63,919 nt of DNA. It comes from Onishia taeanensis (GTDB taxonomy: Bacteria > Pseudomonadota > Gammaproteobacteria > Pseudomonadales > Halomonadaceae). The notes under the pieces were generated by a model that worked only from the letters and a program-made list of their open reading frames with translations, was not told the DNA's origin and did not search any database. Shown here piece after piece: positions 57,786-63,919 of this stretch. The stretch lies in contig NZ_FNCI01000004.1 of assembly GCF_900100755.1 (NCBI RefSeq), positions 1 to 63,919 of the forward strand. Direction: 5' to 3'. The stretch's first letter is position 1, and every line of letters starts with the position of its first letter. The position numbers were made by a program, and so were the translations under genes.

Positions 57786-58868
57786 TCAGTAGGCTTGATA
57801 GCGCAGCGGTGACTGGGCCTGAGGCAGCCCCATCCACTCGGCCGCCACCCGCCCAAAGCGCCGAGTCAGGCGATCGAAGGGGTCGAGGCTCGGGGTGTAG
57901 TCCTCGAGGCGAGGCGCGTCCAGGCGCGCCCGCGCCACGCCGTCCAGGGTGTCCAGCCGATCCACCAAACCAAGCGGAACGGCCTGCTCGCCGGTCCACA
58001 CCAAGCCGGAAAAGAGCTCGGGGTCATCGGCGAGTCGCCCACCGCGGCCGGCCTTGACGTCATCGATGAACTGACGATGGGTGGTGTCGAGCACGTCTTG
58101 CCAAAAGGCCCGCTGGCTAGCCGAAATGCCTTTGAAGGGGTCGAGGAACGCCTTGTTATCGCCTGCGGTAAAGACCCGGCGCTCGACACCCAAACGGTCA
58201 ATGGCTTCCTCGAGGCCGAAGCCAGCGAAGATCACCCCGATAGAGCCCACCAGGCTTGCCGGTGCCGCGACGATCTCATCGGCTGCCGAGGCGATATAGT
58301 AGGCGCCGCTGGCACCGATATCCTCGATCACCGCAATGATCGGCTTGTCGCCCTGATCCCTCAGCCGCATGATCTCTTCATAAATGCGCTGCGACTGCAC
58401 CGGGCTGCCGCCAGGGCTATTGATATGCAAGATCACCGCCGTTGCGTTTGGTGCCTCCCAGGCACGCCTGAGCCCATCGATAATGCGCTCGGCGTTAGCC
58501 GGCGACTGGCTATCGATCACCCCTTGGACCTCGACGACCCCCAAGTGCTGCGCCGCCATCTCCGACGGCTGCGAGGCCCGAAAGAGGCTATAAAAGGTCG
58601 TCGCGATCATGGTCAGGATTAGCGCGGCAAACAGGAAACGGAAGAACAGCTTCCAGCGACGTGAACGCCGCTGCTCGGTCAACACACCACCGATCCAGCG
58701 GTCCATCATCTCGAGCTGGGCAAGGCGCTGGCGTTCGCGCAGGGTCTCGGCGCCTTCATCGCCCTCGGGCCCGGCACTCTTGGCATCTTGCCGCCTGGCG
58801 TGCTGGGCTTCTTCTCGGCTCAGCTCCGGCCCCTGGGTCCATGGATCCTGCGATTTATCGTCACTCAT
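57786..58868 (-). CDS. S49-family signal peptide peptidase (short SppA/SohB-like)
   Basis: S49 peptidases cut remnant signal peptides in the membrane. The ATG at 58868 has AGGA 6 bases upstream; the product has 360 residues. After a charged, cytoplasmic N-terminus there is one transmembrane helix (FFRFLFAALILTMIATTFYSLF), then the protease domain with INSPGGSPVQSQRIYEEI, the nucleophile serine in DIGASGAYYIASAADEI and GSIGVIF, and a lysine in FTAGDNKAFLDPF that fits the Ser-Lys dyad. It is the half-length form, as in Pseudomonas. It precedes the HAD and rluC genes' downstream end. Confidence 0.9.
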   Translation of the reverse strand: MSDDKSQDPWTQGPELSREEAQHARRQDAKSAGPEGDEGAETLRERQRLAQLEMMDRWIGGVLTEQRRSRRWKLFFRFLFAALILTMIATTFYSLFRASQPSEMAAQHLGVVEVQGVIDSQSPANAERIIDGLRRAWEAPNATAVILHINSPGGSPVQSQRIYEEIMRLRDQGDKPIIAVIEDIGASGAYYIASAADEIVAAPASLVGSIGVIFAGFGLEEAIDRLGVERRVFTAGDNKAFLDPFKGISASQRAFWQDVLDTTHRQFIDDVKAGRGGRLADDPELFSGLVWTGEQAVPLGLVDRLDTLDGVARARLDAPRLEDYTPSLDPFDRLTRRFGRVAAEWMGLPQAQSPLRYQAY

Positions 58869-59024
58869 GGGCATCCTGCTCGAGATCAAAAATGGCGTGG
58901 TGACACCATAATGGCATTTTCCCACCGGTGTCATCGCGATGCTCAGCGCATCCCACGAAAACGGCGGCCTTTCGAAACCGCTCACGCCGGCTCATCGCGG
59001 CCGCATTAGCTCAGCCACACCGGC

Positions 59025-59675
59025 TCAGCCGTGAAGCCAGTCGATCAGTTCGGGAAAGCTGTCAGCGGTAAAGGTTGGGTGACTGGCGGCCAGTCGCTGG
59101 CGATCATGCACGCCATAGGTCATGGCGACACGATCCATCGACAGCGCCCGCGCCATCTCCAGATCATATTCCGTATCACCTACCATCACGGCGTCGCTCG
59201 CCGATACGCCGAACTCTTCAAGAAGCTCTTCGAGCATCCGTGGATGCGGCTTGGAGCGCGTCTCATCGGCCGTGCGGCTGGCATGAAACCAGGCTCCGCT
59301 GCCGTTCTCGGCAAAGATCCGATCGAGCCCACGGCGACTCTTGCCGGTGGCTACCGCCAAACGCATGTCGGGGCGCTCGCGCAGCCTCGCCACCCCAGCC
59401 TCGACGCCGGGGAAAAATGACAGGGGCTCGGCCTCGGCGGCCACGAAGCGCTGTGCATAGCACTCACGCAGTCGCTCGGCCTGTTCGGCGCCGATCCCCG
59501 GGCACATCCGGCCGATGGCCTCCGGCAGGCCAAGACCGATGATATCGCTTACCGCTTCGCCGGCCAGCTCGCCCCAGCCCGCGTCCTGGGCGGCGGCCTG
59601 CATGCAGGCGACGATGCGCGCCTCGGAATCCATCAGGGTGCCATCCCAATCGAAGATCACCAGTCGGTAACGCAT
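59025..59675 (-). CDS. HAD-superfamily (subfamily IA) phosphatase, phosphoglycolate-phosphatase-like
   Basis: This 216-residue protein is a HAD phosphatase: motif I is IFDWDGTLMDSEA with both catalytic aspartates, motif II a Ser/Thr near LAVATGKSRRG, motif III the lysine in RSKPHPRMLEELL and motif IV GDTEYDLEMA. The substrate cannot be told from sequence; relatives hydrolyse phosphoglycolate or nucleotides. AGGAGG lies 4 bases before the ATG. It follows rluC by 44 bases, the same order as in Pseudomonas (rluC then the HAD gene). Confidence 0.9.
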   Translation of the reverse strand: MRYRLVIFDWDGTLMDSEARIVACMQAAAQDAGWGELAGEAVSDIIGLGLPEAIGRMCPGIGAEQAERLRECYAQRFVAAEAEPLSFFPGVEAGVARLRERPDMRLAVATGKSRRGLDRIFAENGSGAWFHASRTADETRSKPHPRMLEELLEEFGVSASDAVMVGDTEYDLEMARALSMDRVAMTYGVHDRQRLAASHPTFTADSFPELIDWLHG

Positions 59676-59719
59676 AACCCTCCTACTTGCTTGCCTGCTT
59701 GAAGATGAAGATGACGGGA

Positions 59720-60667
59720 TCAGGACTGCTTGCGGGCGCGATCCAGCACCGCATTGAGCTCCTCGCCGAGCGGCGCCTTTACGTGTACCGGGCGCCCGCT
59801 GTCGGGCTCGGGAAAGGTCAAGGCTGCGGCATGCAGGAAGAGCCGATTGAGCCCCAGCCGTCCGGCCAGCGCCTCACCGCTGCGAGTACCGTACTTGTCA
59901 TCGCCCAACAGCGGATGACCGGCATGGGCGGCATGGACGCGGATCTGGTGGGTCCGCCCGGTCACCGGCTCGGCCTCGATCAGGGTGGCGTTGGAGAAGG
60001 TCTCGCGCACCCCGAAGCGGGTCCGCGAGACCTTACCCGCCGGATCGACCCGCACGCGGCGTTCACCATTGCCGGCCTCGAAGCGGTCCAGCCGCGCGCT
60101 GACATAGTCGCGCCGGGCCGGCCAGCGGCCGGCCACCAGCGCCAGGTACTGTTTATCCATCTTGCGCCCCTTGAGGGACTCGTTGAGGGACAGTAGCGCA
60201 GGACGTGACTTGGCCAACAGCAGACAGCCCGAGGTATCCCGGTCCAACCGATGCACCAGCTCTAGGAAGTCCAGATCCTCGCGAACCTGGCGCAGGGCCT
60301 CGATCAGGCCGATCTTGACGCCACTGCCGCCGTGCACGGCGAGCCCCGAGGGCTTATTGATCACCAGCCAGCCCGGCCCCTCAACCAGCACGCTGCCGGC
60401 CAGCAGGTTACGCAGGTTGTCACTGACCTCGCGCACCGCCTCTTCCGGGGCCAGCCGCAGGGGCGGCACACGCACCAAGTCGTTGAGCTCAAGGCGATAG
60501 TCGACCTTGACCCGCTTCTTGTTGACCCGCACCTCGCCCTTGCGCACGATCCGGTAGATCAATGCCTTGGGCGCCCCTTTCAAGCGGGTACGCAGGAAGT
60601 TGTCGATGCGCTGTCCTACCTGGCCCTCGGTGACCTCAATCCACTGTACTTCTCGCCCCTCGGCCAT
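59720..60667 (-). CDS. rluC: 23S rRNA pseudouridine synthase RluC
   Basis: RluC makes pseudouridines at 955, 2504 and 2580 of 23S rRNA. The 315-residue protein has an N-terminal S4 RNA-binding domain (GQRIDNFLRTRLKG, KGEVRVNKKRVKVDYRL) and the catalytic domain with the nucleophile aspartate in HRLDRDTSGCLLLAKS, and RTHQIRVHAAHAGHPL near the end. Its divergent neighbour is rne, as in E. coli, which sets it apart from RluD. GGAG lies 6 bases upstream of the ATG. A minus-strand TAGAAT (60717-60722) may be its -10. Confidence 0.95.
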   Translation of the reverse strand: MAEGREVQWIEVTEGQVGQRIDNFLRTRLKGAPKALIYRIVRKGEVRVNKKRVKVDYRLELNDLVRVPPLRLAPEEAVREVSDNLRNLLAGSVLVEGPGWLVINKPSGLAVHGGSGVKIGLIEALRQVREDLDFLELVHRLDRDTSGCLLLAKSRPALLSLNESLKGRKMDKQYLALVAGRWPARRDYVSARLDRFEAGNGERRVRVDPAGKVSRTRFGVRETFSNATLIEAEPVTGRTHQIRVHAAHAGHPLLGDDKYGTRSGEALAGRLGLNRLFLHAAALTFPEPDSGRPVHVKAPLGEELNAVLDRARKQS

Positions 60668-61262
60668 TCGTTACTCCGTATCACCTGGTCATGTCTTGCG
60701 CTCGATAGATTGATCCATTCTACCGCACCGACGCCCTCACTGCGCCAATTGCTGCTATTGGGCATTACTGTTATATTTCCAGTTCGCTCAAATGGGGCTA
60801 ATAGCGCCCCAGTACGGCGCCTGCACCTCAGACAAGCAGGCCAGAGCCACGAATCAGGCCGCCACGACGACTGCCCGAAGCAGGGTCGCGGCGCCACTGT
60901 AAGAAGAAAGCGAAACTTGAACGCCACGCCCGGACCCCGGGCCGTTCCCAAGACGGGACGACCCGCAGGCCACGGGAATACTCAACAGCGAGCCGGAGGC
61001 CGGCGTTGGCGAATCGATGTATGCCAGGTGTCTGGTGGTAGACCGCGGGGCCGGCAGGGCGTGATGCCCGCCGAAACATGTCCCGCCACCGCCGCGTACT
61101 CAACATGATCACGCTCGAACAGTCACGGGTCCTCCCCACTGCCCGAGCCGGGCGCACAAGCATCCGCGACATGCGCTGAGCACAAGCACGCAGCACCCAG
61201 AGGTTCGCCTTCGTCGACCGCTTAACGGGCGCCATCCGGTGCGCGCCAGCAAGCGAGACAAC
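60668..61262. other. 595-base divergent region with the long rne leader
   Basis: No gene is supported. It holds the candidate rne promoter (60749-60777) and the upstream region of rluC. The rest would be an untranslated rne leader of about 480 bases, comparable with the 361-base leader of E. coli rne, which mediates autoregulation by RNase E cleavage. Several GC-rich hairpins are possible, but I cannot identify the equivalent of the E. coli hp2 element by eye. Confidence 0.6.
60749..60777 (+). promoter_or_regulatory. Candidate promoter of rne
   Basis: TTGCTG (60749-60754), a 17-base spacer and TATATT (60772-60777) lie in the most AT-rich part of the divergent region. Transcription would start near 60784. 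Confidence 0.5.
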
Positions 61263-63919
61263 ATGAAACGGATGCTCATCAACGCGACCCAGCCAGAAGA
61301 GCTGCGGGTCGCTCTGGTCGATGGACAACGCCTTTACGACCTGGACATCGAATCCGGTGCCAGAGAACAAAAGAAAGCCAATATCTACCGCGGCAAGATC
61401 ACTCGCGTAGAACCCTCCCTCGAAGCCGCCTTCGTCGATTTCGGCGCCGACCGCCACGGTTTCCTGCCGCTCAAGGAAATCTCCCGCGAGTACTTCGTCA
61501 AGGAGCCCAGCGGGCGCCCCAACATCAAGGAAGTGCTCAAGGAAGGCCAGGAAGTCATCGTCCAGGTCGATAAAGAAGAGCGTGGCAACAAGGGCGCCGC
61601 ACTGACTACCTTCATCAGCCTGGCCGGACGTTTCCTGGTCCTGATGCCCAACAATCCGCGGGCAGGTGGCATTTCTCGGCGCATCGAAGGCGAAGAGCGT
61701 GCACAGCTCAAGGACGCCATGGGCCAGCTCACCCTGCCCGACAAGATGGGCGTGATCGTGCGCACCGCCGGGATCGGCCGCTCTTCCGAAGAGCTGCAGT
61801 GGGACCTGGACTACCTGGCTCAGGTGTGGGAATCCATCACCGAAGAAGCCGGCAAGCGCCCTGCCCCCTTCCTGATCTACCGCGAGTCCAACGTCATCAT
61901 TCGCGCCATGCGCGACTACCTGCGCAACGACATCGGCGAGGTATTGATCGACAGCCCCGAGGTGCATGAAGAAGCGCTGGCCTTCATCCGCCAGGTCATG
62001 CCCTCCTATCAGCAGAAGATCAAGCTGTACGCTGACGAGGTGCCGCTGTTCTCGCGCTTCCAGATCGAATCCCAGATCGAGACCGCCTACCAGCGGGAAG
62101 TGAAGCTGCCTTCCGGTGGCTCGATCGTCATCGACCACACCGAGGCCCTGGTGTCCATCGACATCAACTCGGCGCGCGCCACTCGCGGTAGCGATATCGA
62201 AGAAACCGCGCTGCAGACCAACAGCGAAGCGGCCGATGAAATCGCCCGCCAGCTGCGCCTGCGCGATATCGGCGGCCTGGTGGTCATCGACTTCATCGAC
62301 ATGAGCCCGGCGCGCAATCAGCGTGAGGTCGAGAACCGCATGCGCGATGCCCTCAAGCTCGACCGCGCCCGCGTTCAGATTGGCCGGATTTCCCGCTTCG
62401 GCCTGATGGAAATGTCGCGCCAGCGCCTGCGCCCCTCGCTTGGCGAGACCAGCGGCGTGGTCTGCCCGCGCTGCGACGGCCAGGGCACCATCCGCGACGT
62501 TCGCTCGCTGTCGCTGTCCGTCATGCGCCTGCTCGAAGAAGAGGCGATGAAGGAGCGTAGCGCCCAGATTCGCGCCATTCTGCCGGTACCGGTGGCGACC
62601 TACCTGCTCAACGAGAAGCGCGCCGTACTCGCCGAGATCGAGCGCCGCCAGGGCGTGCGCCTACTGGTGCTGCCGAACCCGGAGATGGACACCCCTCACT
62701 ACGACGTCCAGCGACTGCGCGACGACCACGTCGATGAGGACGAGTCGGTCAAGTCCAGCTACGAGCTTCCCACCGACACCGAAGTCGGCAAGGAACCGGA
62801 TGCGAGCATCGCCAAGCCGATACAGCGCGCCGAAGCCGCGGTCAAAAGCGTGGTCCACACCGCACCGGCCCCTGCTTCGCTGCAGGAAGCTTCTGCCTCC
62901 CCCGAGACCAAGGCACCCGCCGCTGCCACTCCCGCGCCGGCAGCCGACGAAAGCGGCGTGATCTCTCGTCTGTTCAAGGGCCTTGGCAAGCTGCTCGGCA
63001 GCGGTGAAGCCTCTTCCGCCGCAACAAGCAGCCAAGCCACTGGCGGCAAGCAGCAGGCCGAACAGCGCCAGACGAACGATCGCGACCAAGACCGCGATGG
63101 CGAGTCTCGCCAGAATGGCAACAACCGTGGCGGTCGAGGCGGACGCAGCGGCAACAACCGCCGCGGACGTGACGACAACCGCAATCAGGGCAACAAGAAG
63201 CCGGATAACCGCGGCGACAGCAACAGCGATAACCGTGACGCCAAGCCGGAGGGCCGTGGCGACGGCAACCGCCAGGGCGGCAATCGTGGCCGGGGACGCC
63301 AGGACGACGAGCGTCGTCAGCAGAAACCCTCGTCCAAGAGTCAGGGTGACAAGCCCCAGAACGACAAGCCCCAGGCAGATAAAGGCCAGTCCGAGAAAGG
63401 CCAAGGCGACAAGAAACCGAACCAAGGCGAGCGCAAGGACAAGCCTCAGCAGGCGCCCAACAAGAAGCCGCAGTCCGCTGACAAGTCTGGCCAAGGCGAG
63501 CAGCCTGCGGCCAAGGACAATGCCAAGAGCGACGGCAAGCCCAAGCGCACCCGCAACAACCCGCGCAACCGCACCCGTAAGCAGGCACTAAACCCGCAAG
63601 CCGAAGCCGAGCAGAAACGCCTGCAGGCCGAAGCGCAGCAGGCCGGCTCTGAAGCGCCGCAGCAAGAAGAGACGAAGGCCGAAGCGCCCAAGCAGGAAAC
63701 GCCGAAGGCCGAAGCGCCGAAGCAGGAAGCGCCTAAGCAAGAGACTCCGCAGGCCGACGCGCCCAAGCAAGAGACGCCTAAGCAGGAGACGCCGAAGGCC
63801 GACGCGCCCAAGCAGGAGACGCCGAAGGCCGAAGCGCCCAAGCAAGAGGCGCCGAAGCAGGAGGCTCCGCAGGCGGAAGCGCCCAAGCAAGAGACGCCGA
63901 AGCAGGAGGCTCCGCAGGC
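61263..63919 (+). CDS. rne: Ribonuclease E (C-terminus beyond the window)
   Basis: RNase E starts most mRNA decay and processes rRNA and tRNA at the inner membrane. 885 codons are present; the gene runs off the right edge. The S1 domain is near residues 37-120. The catalytic aspartates are D300 (VSIDINS) and D343 (VVIDFIDM), 43 apart as in E. coli (D303, D346). The zinc link is C401/C404 in CPRCDGQG. After about residue 510 comes a disordered scaffold: an amphipathic membrane-anchor-like helix ([14 protein letters not shown], about 566-579), an Arg/Gly/Asn/Gln-rich RNA-binding region (about 600-680), a Lys/Gln/Asp-rich stretch and a repetitive APKQETPKA region from about 803. The minus-strand frames here are antisense shadows. 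Confidence 0.96.
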   Translation, partial: MKRMLINATQPEELRVALVDGQRLYDLDIESGAREQKKANIYRGKITRVEPSLEAAFVDFGADRHGFLPLKEISREYFVKEPSGRPNIKEVLKEGQEVIVQVDKEERGNKGAALTTFISLAGRFLVLMPNNPRAGGISRRIEGEERAQLKDAMGQLTLPDKMGVIVRTAGIGRSSEELQWDLDYLAQVWESITEEAGKRPAPFLIYRESNVIIRAMRDYLRNDIGEVLIDSPEVHEEALAFIRQVMPSYQQKIKLYADEVPLFSRFQIESQIETAYQREVKLPSGGSIVIDHTEALVSIDINSARATRGSDIEETALQTNSEAADEIARQLRLRDIGGLVVIDFIDMSPARNQREVENRMRDALKLDRARVQIGRISRFGLMEMSRQRLRPSLGETSGVVCPRCDGQGTIRDVRSLSLSVMRLLEEEAMKERSAQIRAILPVPVATYLLNEKRAVLAEIERRQGVRLLVLPNPEMDTPHYDVQRLRDDHVDEDESVKSSYELPTDTEVGKEPDASIAKPIQRAEAAVKSVVHTAPAPASLQEASASPETKAPAAATPAPAADESGVISRLFKGLGKLLGSGEASSAATSSQATGGKQQAEQRQTNDRDQDRDGESRQNGNNRGGRGGRSGNNRRGRDDNRNQGNKKPDNRGDSNSDNRDAKPEGRGDGNRQGGNRGRGRQDDERRQQKPSSKSQGDKPQNDKPQADKGQSEKGQGDKKPNQGERKDKPQQAPNKKPQSADKSGQGEQPAAKDNAKSDGKPKRTRNNPRNRTRKQALNPQAEAEQKRLQAEAQQAGSEAPQQEETKAEAPKQETPKAEAPKQEAPKQETPQADAPKQETPKQETPKADAPKQETPKAEAPKQEAPKQEAPQAEAPKQETPKQEAPQ
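63670..63919 (+). repeat. Degenerate tandem repeats in the rne C-terminal scaffold
   Basis: About 250 bases up to the window edge are made of 15- and 30-base units such as GCGCCCAAGCAAGAGACGCC, coding for alternating [15 protein letters not shown] and APQAE blocks. The array continues beyond the window. Confidence 0.9.

Noticed and set aside
60828-62138. 436-residue minus-strand open frame over the rne start
   Set aside because: RNase E on the plus strand is unmistakable; the frame also uses the rne leader.
62661-63494. Very hydrophobic minus-strand frames rich in Leu, Val and Ala that look like membrane proteins
   Set aside because: They are complements of the Gln/Asn/Lys/Asp-rich RNase E scaffold; hydrophobicity arises from reading its codons backwards.

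Overview
This window is a continuous stretch of core chromosome from a high-GC gammaproteobacterium. Protein sequences and gene order point to the Halomonadaceae (a Halomonas-like organism); this is inferred from recalled family features and synteny, not from a database search. The fab/rne block, the fadBA/etf genes, the algU-mucD-lepA-lepB-rnc-era-recO block and the cysM-rlmD-relA-mazG block are all arranged much as in Pseudomonas. I see no rRNA, tRNA, CRISPR array, insertion sequence, phage or integrase gene. The window is housekeeping DNA, and most novelty lies in regulatory DNA, small proteins and one iron-uptake operon.

Layout. 1-3.9 kb: fadBA beta-oxidation complex (minus strand), with an operator-like palindrome in its promoter. 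3.9-6.6 kb: ppc. 6.7-12.2 kb: minus-strand operon cysM-rlmD-relA-mazG (cysteine, rRNA methylation, ppGpp, NTP house-cleaning). 12.3-15.0 kb: BarA/GacS-type hybrid kinase on the plus strand. 15.1-26.2 kb: envelope-stress sigma factor rpoE/algU with rseA, rseB, rseC and mucD, then lepA, lepB, rnc, era, recO, pdxJ and acpS, all minus strand. 26.5-27.6 kb: aroF. 27.8-31.8 kb: a duplicated-domain unknown protein, dinG and rhlB. 32-33.1 kb: small basic protein plus xthA. 33.3-38.5 kb: six-gene Vibrio TonB2/TtpC-type operon (DUF3450, ttpC, exbB, exbD, tonB, TPR) behind a Fur-box-like site. 38.7-42.6 kb: etfBA divergent from ETF-ubiquinone oxidoreductase. 43-46.8 kb: sseA, a UvrD/Rep-type helicase and DUF1285. 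46.8-60.7 kb: the long minus-strand series rluC, HAD phosphatase, sppA-like, yceD-rpmF-plsX-fabD-fabG-acpP-fabF-pabC-mltG-tmk-holB-pilZ-tatD, with maf on the plus strand. 60.7 kb to the end: the rne leader and most of RNase E, cut by the window edge inside its repetitive tail.

How the genes work together. FadBA oxidises fatty acids, EtfBA and ETF-QO pass the acyl-CoA dehydrogenase electrons to ubiquinone, and the fab genes do the reverse synthesis. The fadB and etf promoter regions carry related AAAC-N4-GTTT-like palindromes next to -10-like hexamers, suggesting a shared fatty-acid-responsive repressor (PsrA type). RhlB and RNase E are probable RNA-degradosome partners. The best candidates for something undescribed are the 148-residue protein at 27772-28218, built of two tandem copies of a WDH...AYFV...EQD...FAxYK unit; the predicted nearly leaderless yceD-rpmF message; and the expandable His-Asp tail of PdxJ.
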